DNA from: Artemia franciscana
Lineage: Eukaryota; Arthropoda; Branchiopoda; Anostraca; Artemiidae
Length of the DNA: 64,000 nucleotides
Assembly (NCBI RefSeq): GCF_032884065.1
Contig: NC_088873.1
Coordinates: 41,377,403 to 41,441,402 of the forward strand
Direction: 5' to 3'
How positions within the stretch are numbered: the first letter of the stretch is position 1; each line of letters begins with the position of its first letter. The position numbers and the translations under genes were made by a program. Below are positions 1 through 8,261 of this stretch, in pieces. Below the pieces are notes generated by a model. That model worked only from the letters and a program-made list of their open reading frames with translations, searched no databases and was not told the DNA's origin.

Positions 1-213
1 CTAATCGAACATTCCTTTTGTTCTGGTCGCTTTCTCTTTGAGTGTCCTCATTTATATTCCCTATGTGCCGGTGTCCCGGTCGTCATTTGTGTCCCGATGT
101 CCCAGTCTGTAATTTCGTCAGTTGAAAACATGACGTCAGTCGACACACAAACATAACGTCACCCGACAGACAGACCCACACACACAGAGACAACTTATTT
201 TTATATATATAGA
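1..213 (-). mobile_element. Helitron copy H1, 5'-terminal part (runs off the window)
   Basis: Read on the minus strand, this piece begins at 213 with the Helitron 5' terminus (TC then TATATATATAAAAATAAGTTG). A subterminal block with TGACGTCA sites follows, then the 27-bp minisatellite and, at 1-45, the codons leading into the helicase C-terminus. The rest of the element lies outside the window. The terminus matches eight or more others in the first 18 kb, which is the main support. It has no coding capacity. Confidence 0.7.
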
Positions 214-1456
214 TTGTTCTGAGTTTTCATCCGTCACGATGTCTAAGATTGAAAAGGATAAAGTTCAACTGGATGCAAAGTCAATTTAGTCCCTTCTTTC
301 GATACTTCTGTGTTGCTGTTAGATTGTCAGGTTTACCGACTCTTGAACATGCAACATATAATTGTCCATGGGAAAAACAATCCATATTCAGATCTATACC
401 TCATGATTCTAATGATTGCAATTGACCTTTGTTGATGGTGATTGCTAATCGAACATTGCTTGTGTCCCCGTCGTCATTTATATATCCCCCCTGTGCCCCC
501 GGCGTCACCGTTGTAGTTGTGTCCCTGCGTCCCGGTCGTCATTTATATTCCCTGTGTCCCGGTCGTCATCCCGGTGTCTCGGTCGTCATTTGTGCCCCGA
601 TGTCCAGGTCTGTATATACATTCGTTTTTGAATTGGTATATGATGAAATAAATTTTTAATTTTTTCCCTTTTTTCTTTTTAGTTTTTTTATTGGTTTTTA
701 CCTTTTTTTAGGTTTTTTAGTTGTTTTCTTTTTTCTTTTTAGTTTTTTTTGAAGTTTTTATCTTTTTAGTTTTTTTATTTTTATTTATATTTTTTTAATT
801 TTCTTTTTCTACTTTATTTTTCAGTTATTTTCCTTGTTTTTGAATTGGTATATGATAAAATAATTCAGACGTCATATTATATGATGAAAATTTTTTTTAG
901 TTTTTTTCCTTTTTTTCTTTTTCGTTTTTTTATTGGTTTTTACCCTTTTTTTTAGCTTTTTTAGTTTTTTTTCGTTTTTTCTTTTTAGTTTTTTTTGTAG
1001 TTTTTATCTTTTTTAGTTTTTTTTATTTTTATTTATATTTTTTTAGTTTTCTTTTTCTCTTTTATTTTTCAGTTTTTTCCTTTTTTTTAGCTTTTTGTTT
1101 TTTAGTTTTTAGTTTTTTTTTATTTTTTACCTTTTTTTTACTTTTTTTAGTTTTTTTAGTTTTTTAGCTTTTTTAGTTTTTTATTAGTTTTTAGTTTTTT
1201 TTTGTAGTTTTTGCCTTTTTTTTAGTTTTTTCAGTTTTTTTAGTTTTTAGTTTTTTACCTTTTTTTAGTTTTTTTTAGTTTTTTAGCTTTTTTGTTTTTT
1301 TTTCTTTTTTGTTTTTTTTTGTAGTTTTTACCTTTTTTAGTTTTTTTTTCTTCTTTTGTATTAGTGTGAAATAATTCAGACGTCATATGCGGACAAACAC
1401 GACGTCACTCGACAGACAGACATAACCCACAAACAACTTATTTTTATATATATAGA
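214..1456 (-). mobile_element. Helitron copy H2, degraded
   Basis: The 5' terminus lies at 1456 on the minus strand. Inside are a T-rich block (640-1375), the minisatellite (about 470-610) and a helicase C-terminal remnant at about 325-460 that includes the codons around GKPDNL. No clean 3' hairpin is seen at the left side, so the left boundary is only where H1 ends. About 110 bases at 214-325 match no other part of the family. Confidence 0.6.
640..1375 (-). repeat. T-rich Helitron-internal minisatellite
   Basis: This is a run of short units of the form TAGTTTTTT, with recurring words such as TAGCTTTTTTAG and GTAGTTTTTGCC. On the element's own strand it is A-rich with ACTAAAAAA units. Identical-looking blocks recur at 1890-2160, 6670-7045, 8990-9725, 11090-11830, 12000-12330, 14215-14560 and 14780-15080. 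In every one the A-rich strand is the Helitron sense strand. The frames across it (Phe-rich or Lys-rich) are not genes. Confidence 0.75.
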
Positions 1457-2165
1457 TATATAGCGCTTCGCGCCACCCCAACACCTAGTTGGTGGGGGCG
1501 CTTCGCCCCCCCCCCCCCCCCCCCAAGCCCCCCCGCGTGCGTAAGTCGTTACGCGCCATATTAGTTACGCGCCATTGTAGTTGTGTCCCTATGTCCCACC
1601 TGTGAATATAGATAGATATATATATATATATTTATATATATGTTTTTAACTACGTAAAACTTGCGAATATACAACATTCTTTGCTGTCCCATTGTCTGTG
1701 CATATAAATAGATTGTCAGGTTTACCGACTCTTGAACATGCAACATATAATGGTCAATGGGAAAACAATCCGTATTCAGATCTATACCTCATGATTCTAA
1801 TGATTGCCCTTGAGCTTTGTTGATGGTGATTGCTAATCGACAATTCCCTGAGTCGCCATCATCATTTATATATGGTGACTAGACTAGTTTATAAAACTAG
1901 TTTTTTTAGTTTTTTAGATGAAAATTTTTTTAGTTTTATTCCTTTTTTTCTTTTCAGTTTTTTATTGGTTTTTACCTTTTTTTTAGCTTTTTTAGTTTTT
2001 TTTCGTTTTTTCTTTTTACTTTTTTTTTTTGTTTTTTTCTTTTTTTTTTTTTTTTTTTTTTTTATTCTTAATTTTTTTTATTAGTTTTTAGTTTTTTTTT
2101 TGTAGTTTTTGCCTTTTTTAGTTTTTTCAGTTTTTTTTTTAGTTTTTAGATTTTTACCTTTTTTT

Positions 2166-2245
2166 AGCCTAACCAGGATTTGAACCTGGGACCTTCATTC
2201 TCCGTTCTGACACCCTCTCTCACCGAGTGACTACTCCAGCATGTT
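2166..2245 (-). repeat. tRNA-derived segment (SINE head or tRNA pseudogene)
   Basis: The minus strand reads CCAGGTTCAAATCCTGG, a perfect 5-bp T-arm with a standard TTCAAAT loop (Pol III B-box). About 45 bases upstream is an A-box-like stretch (TAGTCACTCGGTGAG). The acceptor stem does not pair, so this is not a functional tRNA by eye. It lies between the T-rich block and the palindrome of H3, so it may have been captured by the Helitron. A covariance-model scan would settle its identity. Confidence 0.45.
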
Positions 2246-2383
2246 CATTTTGGTGTTTTAAATGGTATATTATTAACCAAATTAATGTGTTTTACAATAT
2301 ACTAAGCATCGTCATAACAAAAATGACGACAACTAATTTCATGACGTCAGTCAACACAGAAATTAAGTTCTGAAATTAAGTAA

Positions 2384-2714
2384 TGAAATTAGTTGCTGTC
2401 ATTTTTGCTTTGACGGTGACGTCATTCAAGTTATATAAGACATATGTTCACGTAGAAATCTATTAATGTTTAAGTTTACAACGACTGATGAAGATGCTCA
2501 AAGAGTCTATGCCAAAAAACTTGCTGCTGATAGAGAAAGTCAGAAAAGAAAGCGTGCCGAGGAACTATCAGCAGCAAGTTTTTTGGTATAGACTCTTTGA
2601 GCATCTTCATCAGTCATTGTAAACTTAAACATTAATAGATTTCTACGTGAACATATGTCTTATATAACTTGAATGACGTCACCGTCAAAGCAAAAATAAC
2701 GACAACTAATTTCA
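2384..2714. repeat. Near-perfect 150-bp inverted repeat within Helitron H3
   Basis: The arms at 2384-2533 and 2565-2714 are reverse complements with only a few differences, separated by a 31-base spacer. Each arm carries the Helitron 5' leader and the start of its N-terminal coding region (TDEDAQRVYAKKLAADR in the left arm, then SQKRKRAEEL in the spacer). The transcript would form a very long hairpin. Confidence 0.85.
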
Positions 2715-2828
2715 TGACGTCAGCCGACACAGAAACATGACCTCACCTGACATCTAATTTCATGACGTCAGCCGACACAGAAACATGACGTCACCTGATC
2801 CACAGATCCACAGACAGACAACTTATTT

Positions 2829-4337
2829 TTATATAGAGTATGCAAGGTATAGATTTAATTTTTTGACGATTTGTTCAAAAGGGGTAATACCAAAATCGGA
2901 GTACAAGTCCTGGGTGGGATATAGTCGGGGCAGCCGAAAAACTGCTTTGATGGCACGGTTTTGGGCAGATTTCAATTTATTGGTAACTGAAGGAAAAGTG
3001 TTGCCCCAAACAGATCCACAGTATGAGATATATGGGTAAATAAAAGAGTAATAAAGGGTGACAAGGATATCGGGAGGAAGAAAATAATTCGCACGATTAA
3101 TCATACTTACCTGTCGCAAAATTATGGCTCTGATGTAGGATACGTATGTTGCAAATGATAGGGAGGAGTCTATGTGGACACCAAGAAACTTGGCAACTTC
3201 GACCTGTGGGAGGAGATTGGTAGAATATTTTAGGCCAAGTGCTTGCTGAGCTTCATTTTTTTTGTAAGGGGTTCGAAGTAATACAACCTGACTTTTCTTG
3301 ATGTTAATGGTCATGCAGTTAAATAGACACCACTCCTGTACTCTATTCAGAAGGGTTTGAGTAGAGGCGACGACGGTTGGTAAATTAGGACCGGTGATGA
3401 AAAAGTTGCTATCGTCAGCAAAAAGTACTGGGTGCACTGATGGACCCAGGTCCGTAGCCAAATCATTAATATAAAGGAGAAAAAGTATTGGACCAAGAAC
3501 AGAGCCTTGTGGGACGCCCCTTCGGACAGGTAGGGGATTTGAAGTCGACCCGCCCAGACTCACACTCTGTACTCTACCAGAGAGATAAGAGCCAAACCAT
3601 GAGAAAGGAACTCCACGAATCCCTAAGTTGTTGAGTTTACTTAATAGAACACTGTGATCAACCATATCAAAGGCCTTAGGAAAGTCAAGAAATAAACCCA
3701 ATACAGTATTTTTAAGGTCAAGTTGGGAACGTATAAACTGTGTGGCGTCTATTAGTGCATGAGCAGTTGAAAATTTGGAACGGAAGCCATATTGATGAGG
3801 AGAAATCAACGAATCTGAGGAATGAATCCCAAATAAAAAGGGAGAAAGACGTCGGAATATAATTCTCTCGAGCACTTTACATATAACTGGGAGAAGTGAG
3901 ATTGGACGATAATTACTTATATCAGACGGATCGCCTTTTTTATGAATCGGGACAACAATTGCTGATTTAAATATTTCTGGAAAGACTCCATTGGTCATAG
4001 AAAGGTTTGCTATGTCCACAATGGGTTCACAAACATAGGAAGATACGGTCCTAAGAAGCTTATTACTTATGCCAAAGAAGTCAGGTGTACTACTATTAGA
4101 GAGACATTTGATAACTTGATGCACCTCTTTACGATCAGTTGGAGAGAAAAACATGGATCCAGGATTCTTGCTAGGTTGTACTGACTGGGAGAAGGAACAG
4201 GAGTTAGCATTTGGAATATTAGTGAAATAATTATTAAAAGCATCCGGTTCTGAACTTGGGTCAATTAATCTGCCACTGATGTCCTTAAGGTTAAGAGGTA
4301 CAGATCTTGAATGTCTTTTTTTTTTTAAAAATTTCAT
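2829..4337 (-). pseudogene. Truncated LINE (jockey/CR1-like) reverse transcriptase
   Basis: This 502-codon open frame matches the reverse transcriptase part of a non-LTR retrotransposon. Visible motifs include VVPIHKKGDPSDISNYRPIS (about residue 128), QYGFR, LDFPKAFD (217-224, usual form LDxSKAFD), RRGVPQGSVLGPILFLLYIND and the catalytic FADD (306-309). The endonuclease and gag-like ORF are missing, so the copy is 5'-truncated. The first codons (MKFLKKK) come from an A-rich tract with AATAAATG that belongs to the GalNAc-transferase 3' region. The last codons (YSI-stop) come from the inserted Helitron H3. The internal frame is unbroken, so the insertion is probably fairly recent. It lies in the same orientation as, and immediately downstream of, the GalNAc-transferase. 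Confidence 0.85.
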
Positions 4338-4342
4338 TTATT
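4316..4342 (-). promoter_or_regulatory. AATAAA polyadenylation signal followed by an A11 tract
   Basis: On the minus strand, AATAAA (4342-4337) lies about 95 bases past the GalNAc-transferase stop. A run of 11 A (4326-4316) follows about ten bases later. The spacing suits a cleavage site with the start of a poly(A) tail, as in a processed retrocopy. It is also simply a good 3' end for the gene. LINE sequence begins right after the A tract. Confidence 0.6.
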
Positions 4343-4434
4343 GTTGACCAAATTTTTTGCAAGTTCCCTTTGCAATGAGAGATTTTTGAATATTCCTATT
4401 TGCACCTATTTGCAAATGAATTACAGTTAAAGCA

Positions 4435-6147
4435 TCACTGTTCATTATTCAGAGGGAACCTCCACTTCAACCTAGGGTTACTCAGATCACATTCCTCCAT
4501 CGTAATTTTTTTACTAGCTTCATCTATCCCAATGCACTGTCTGCTAAACACATGCACTAGAAATTGCATTTCTGGATCATATTCCCAAAATTGATTCCCC
4601 TTTAACCCATGGCATGGGTAAAGGAGCACATCGTTTCCGTCATAGTCTAAACAGTTTTCATCACGTCTTATCTCTCCTGTTCTGCTCAGCATCCAAAACT
4701 GGTTCCCCTCTTGATTATGACAGGGCCAAATGCCAACAGGCTTATGTAAGTCTTCATTTTGCGCTGCTGAGTCAATACAATAATTGGTACGTAAATTACG
4801 AATTTCGCCGGAACAAACAGCTTCCTCGGGAATAAATAATTCAGGGTAAATGTTTTCTAAATACCATTTAAAGGACTGACATTTCAGAGACTTCCTGAGA
4901 GCTTTTCTAGACGATACATCCCCATAATCGCCCTTGTCATAATTAATTCTCTTGTAATAGTTTTTAGCATAGTCATCTAACCAAACTTCCGCCAATCGAA
5001 CATTATTTCTTTTTACAGAGTCTTTGTCACCTGGCCACTTTATTGGCGAATTTTTACGAAAAATGTGTCCAACACGTGAACAAGGTATTGTTTCGAGAGT
5101 TCCACCGCACATCCAAATTTTGAAAGACAGTTCTAAATTTTCAGCTCCCCAGTAATCAAATTCACTATCATAGATTCCAAGCTCTTCAAAAAACGACTTA
5201 TCTATTGCAAATAACCCACCAGCCATAGCTGGACTATAAACTGGATCAGTATGATGACTCCTCCTTTGCAGTTCTCTATTAGGAATGGAGTGCCAGTGAA
5301 AAATCAAACCCCAATTAAAGCCCCCAACTTGAACTGTTGACAATTGATACTCAAACGTTTTATCATTGATTGGATCAATGACCGGAGTGACGACAGATGT
5401 GCGATTTTGAGCTATTCTGTCTAAAAGAGGCTCTAACCAGCCCTCTGTGCATTCACAATGAGAGTCAAGATAAGTGACAACCGGTGCTGTAGAATATTTT
5501 AAGCCCAGAAGTCTAGCGCGGATGAGTCCTTCTCTTTTAGATGCTCTCACTATCTTAACTTTAGGGTAACGTTGACTCATATAACCACTAAGAGGATCCT
5601 TTAAGTGTTCCATGTCAGAGAAGTCATCCACTAGGATTATCTCTTTAAGTAGATGCTCTGGCGATCGGTTGAGAACACTATGAACCGTTCTAAGCAGAAC
5701 AGACCATGCCTCATTGTGAAAAATTATAATCACTGAGGTTTGCGGCAAGTTTCGTACATATCGATCCTTTTCCTTACATTTGTTGTCTCGAATATCAGGA
5801 AGACTTCTCTGTATTGAAATCATATCTGATACATATTCATTAAACTCGTGGTTTTTCCAACCTTTGTCTATTGAGATTTTCTGGTCACGCTCCACATCTT
5901 CTGGAAGAATTACAGGCCTACCAAGCTCACCAGGCTCTTGGAGATATTCCGGCGACCGTATGACCTTTATTCCTTCTTTATAACCGCTATCAATCTTATT
6001 TGTAATAGCTTTCCTATCTTCTGATATTATTTGATGAGATTCAAGCTGCTGAATTGAATTAAATGATAGCAAAAACAGAAAAATAACTAACACATTAACT
6101 GTTGAACATTTCAAAAATCTTACTGGTCTAAAAAAATAGCGAAACAT
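4435..6147 (-). CDS. Polypeptide N-acetylgalactosaminyltransferase (GalNAc-T), intronless
   Basis: This 570-residue type II Golgi enzyme should start mucin-type O-glycosylation by moving GalNAc from UDP-GalNAc to Ser/Thr. The order is a short cytosolic tail, a signal-anchor helix (about 17-33) and a stem. The GT27/GT2 A-type catalytic domain runs from about 137 (TSVIIIFHNEAWSVLLRTVH). The metal-binding DxH is LDSHCEC (D228, H230). The Gal/GalNAc-T motif follows (SPAMAGGLFAI, then YWGAENLELSFKIWMCGG at about 332-349), then VGHIFR (H361). A C-terminal ricin-type lectin domain (about 445-566) has two NQFW (QxW-like) motifs. Length is typical and the frame is intact. The nearly invariant WGGEN reads WGAEN here. 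There is no intron, and an AATAAA plus short A tract follows, so it may be a retrogene, although some insect family members are naturally single-exon. I cannot assign the subfamily. Confidence 0.95.
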   Translation of the reverse strand: MFRYFFRPVRFLKCSTVNVLVIFLFLLSFNSIQQLESHQIISEDRKAITNKIDSGYKEGIKVIRSPEYLQEPGELGRPVILPEDVERDQKISIDKGWKNHEFNEYVSDMISIQRSLPDIRDNKCKEKDRYVRNLPQTSVIIIFHNEAWSVLLRTVHSVLNRSPEHLLKEIILVDDFSDMEHLKDPLSGYMSQRYPKVKIVRASKREGLIRARLLGLKYSTAPVVTYLDSHCECTEGWLEPLLDRIAQNRTSVVTPVIDPINDKTFEYQLSTVQVGGFNWGLIFHWHSIPNRELQRRSHHTDPVYSPAMAGGLFAIDKSFFEELGIYDSEFDYWGAENLELSFKIWMCGGTLETIPCSRVGHIFRKNSPIKWPGDKDSVKRNNVRLAEVWLDDYAKNYYKRINYDKGDYGDVSSRKALRKSLKCQSFKWYLENIYPELFIPEEAVCSGEIRNLRTNYCIDSAAQNEDLHKPVGIWPCHNQEGNQFWMLSRTGEIRRDENCLDYDGNDVLLYPCHGLKGNQFWEYDPEMQFLVHVFSRQCIGIDEASKKITMEECDLSNPRLKWRFPLNNEQ

Positions 6148-6162
6148 TATGAGTCTTAAAAC

Positions 6163-6225
6163 TTATTCGGGTTTTGTATTACACTCACATGCAAAATCAA
6201 TCAGTCTTTCGAGCTCTTCTGCCAT
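6163..6225 (-). other. Short upstream ORF or possible 5' exon before the GalNAc-T
   Basis: A 20-codon frame (MAEELERLIDFACECNTKPE) ends 15 bases before the GalNAc-transferase start codon. If transcribed it would be an upstream ORF that could lower translation of the main frame. It contains GCATGTGAGTG, which could be a 5' splice donor, so it could also be the first exon of another transcript. Nothing else supports either reading. Confidence 0.3.
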
Positions 6226-6239
6226 TTAAAAATAGCACG

Positions 6240-6590
6240 ATCAAAATTTCCTCAAATTAATCAAGAATTTATAATTTGGATACGAATAAAATTATTTTGC
6301 ATTTCTACTAGCCTTGAAGCAAGAATTATGAGCAAAAAATAAAGACCAAACATTCGTGCCCCTGTCTTTTTTGTTATTCTTTAATCAAATGACGCCAAAT
6401 ATTGCTCCGAGATGCAGCGTGGTTCCCATGCGCTGTGCATCCAAACAGATAAATTATATCTTTTACTAGCTAATAGGATGGCGCTTCGCGCCACCCCAAC
6501 ACCGAGGTGGTAGGGTGGCCCCCCAAGCACCCCCGCGCGAAAGTCGTTACGCGCCATTGCAGTTGTGTCCCTGTGCCCCACCTGTGAATA
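6240..6590. repeat. Duplicated flank plus Helitron 3' tip, copy 1
   Basis: This ~350-bp segment (for example ATGACGCCAAATATTGCTCC at about 6389) recurs in the same orientation at about 9889-10245 with roughly 90% identity by eye. It consists of ~225 bp of non-Helitron DNA plus the 3' tip of a minus-strand Helitron. The two copies bracket the inverted Helitron pair H5/H6. Confidence 0.8.
6466..6590 (-). mobile_element. Helitron copy H4, 3'-terminal fragment
   Basis: The 3' end (CTAG at 6466-6469 on the plus strand, then the GC hairpin, then the conserved GTCGTTACGCGCCATT segment) is cut off at the 5' start of plus-strand Helitron H5. The spacer between hairpin and CTAG has diverged (CTAATAGGAT instead of CTGTTGGGGT), so it is an older copy. 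Confidence 0.7.
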
Positions 6591-7855
6591 TCTATATATA
6601 TATAAAAATAAGTTGTCTGTGGATGGATGGATGGATGTGTCAGGTGACGTCACCTGAAAAAACTGGATTAGGTGACGTCAAAACTGAAAAAACTAAAAAA
6701 AGGCAAAAACTACAAAAAAAACTAAAAACTAATAAAAAAAATAAAAAAGCTAAAAAACTAAAAAAACTATAAAGGTAAAAACCAATAAAAAACTAAAAAA
6801 AAAAGTGAAAAAACTAAAAAAAGGCAAAAACTACAAAAAAAACTAAAAACTAATAAAAAAAGTAAAAAAGCTAAAAAACTAAAAAAACTAAAAAAACTAA
6901 AAAAAGGTAAAAAACTAAAAAAAATAAAAAATAAAAAAAATAAAAAATAAAAAAAAACTAAAAAAAAGGAAAAAACTGAAAAATAAGCTAAAATAAAGGT
7001 AAAAACCAATAAAAAACTAAAAAAAAAAGGAAAAAAACTAATAAATGACGACACTCAAAGAGAAAGCGACCAGGACATGTACACCGGGATACAAATGACG
7101 ACCGGGACACAGGGAATATAAATAACGACCGGGACACAGGGACACAACTACAACGGGGACACCGGGGGAAACAGGGGGATATAAATGACGACCGGGACAA
7201 AAAAACTAAAAAGAAATAAAAACTAAAAACTAATAAAAAAAACTAAAAAATCTAAAAATCTAAATAAGCTAAAAAAGAAAAAAAAAGGAAAAAAATAAAG
7301 GAGAAAAACAAAACTAAAAAACGAATGTATATACAGACCGGGACACCGGGATACAAATGATGACCGGGACCCGGGACACAGGGAATATAAATGACGACCG
7401 GGACACAGGGACACAACTACAACGGGGACACCGGGGGAAACAGGGGGATGTAAATGACGACCGGGACACCGGGACAGGGAATGGTCGATTAGCAATCACC
7501 ATCAACAAAGCTCAAGGGCAATCATTAGAATCATGAGGTATAGATCTGAATACAGATTGTTTTCCCATGGACCATTATATGTTGCATGTTCAAGAGTCGG
7601 TAAACCTGACAATCTATTTATATGCAAAGACAATGGGACAGCAAAGAATGTTGTATATTCGCAAGTTTTACGTAGTTAAAACCATATATATATATATATA
7701 TCTATATTCACAGGTGGGACATAGGGACACAACTACAATGGCGCGTAACTATTATGGCGCGTAACGACTTACGCGCGCGGGGGGGCTTGGGGGGGGCGCG
7801 AAGCGCCCCCACCAACTAGGTGTTGGGGTGGCGCGAAGCGCCACCCCAACAGCTA

Positions 7856-7856
<1 letters not shown>
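6591..7856 (+). mobile_element. Helitron copy H5, complete ends
   Basis: The 5' end is TCTATATATATATAAAAATA at 6591. The 3' end is the GC hairpin with CTAG at 7853-7856 followed by T. In order it holds the 5' leader with a CAGGTGACGTCACCTG palindrome, the A-rich minisatellite, two blocks of 27-bp DDRDTGNIN-type repeat, a helicase C-terminal remnant and the 3' hairpin. There is no Rep or helicase core, so it is non-autonomous. It is the mirror image of H6. Confidence 0.82.
7478..7680 (+). pseudogene. Helitron PIF1-like helicase C-terminal remnant
   Basis: Translation gives RLAITINKAQGQSLE, a stop, then GIDLNTDCFPMDHYML and, after a frame slip, RVGKPDNLFICKDNGTAKNV. These are the last helicase motifs of Helitron Rep/Hel proteins (TINKAQGQ motif and xVACSRVG motif). 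The same decayed stretch is seen at about 1650-1848, 10452-10655, 12472-12665 (minus) and 15782-15985, 16680-16850, 18147-18222 (plus). None is intact. Confidence 0.8.

Positions 7857-7940
<84 letters not shown>
7857..7940. repeat. (TA)n microsatellite
   Basis: About 80 bases of TA directly follow the CTAG end of H5. A TA tract is a natural A^T Helitron target and recurs at most Helitron junctions in this window. Confidence 0.95.
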
Positions 7941-7941
<1 letters not shown>

Positions 7942-8190
7942 ATGACGACTTGTACTTATTGACGACATGAATGCCTGTCCATGGATTATTCTTTATGGTT
8001 GATTGTGTGTGGCTATGCTGTTTGACCTATGTGATTGTATGGATGAGTAGGGTTAAGGCCTCATTCAAGTGCTGGTCTATATTAATCACTAATTTAGGAA
8101 AACAGTCTTCCTTTTCTCCTTCTGTCTCTCTTTTTTTTTTTTTTTTTTTTTTTGTGTTTGTGCTGTTGCATTGGTGATTTCTCTTTTCAT

Positions 8191-8193
<3 letters not shown>
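7941..8193. other. Unique spacer between inverted Helitrons, with a T(23) tract
   Basis: This ~250-bp segment is unlike the flanking elements and is the only non-Helitron, non-TA DNA between H5 and H6. It contains a poly-T run at about 8130-8152. I see no coding frame or RNA gene. Confidence 0.6.

Positions 8194-8260
<67 letters not shown>
8194..8260. repeat. (TA)n microsatellite
   Basis: About 66 bases of TA precede the CTAG end of minus-strand H6. Confidence 0.95.

Positions 8261-8261
<1 letters not shown>

Larger units (their letters stand above)
1463..2837 (-). mobile_element. Helitron copy H3, inserted into a LINE
   Basis: The 3' end at 1463 keeps the hairpin (GCGCTTCGCGCCACCCC on the plus strand) but has lost CTAG. 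A helicase C-terminal remnant lies at about 1650-1848, followed by T-rich minisatellite, a tRNA-like segment, a 331-bp palindrome and the TGACGTCA-rich 5' region. The 5' terminus at 2836-2837 directly abuts the reverse transcriptase frame that follows, and the element supplies that frame's last codons and stop. H3 is therefore younger than the LINE it interrupts. Confidence 0.72.

Noticed and set aside
2829-4337. Calling the 502-codon RT frame a functional host gene
   Set aside because: Its start comes from the neighbouring gene's 3' end and its stop from an inserted Helitron; the body is a truncated LINE.
6767-7495. Phe-rich (LLFFSFF-type) and Lys-rich frames across T- and A-rich blocks
   Set aside because: Simple-sequence artefacts without any domain, recurring wherever the tract occurs.
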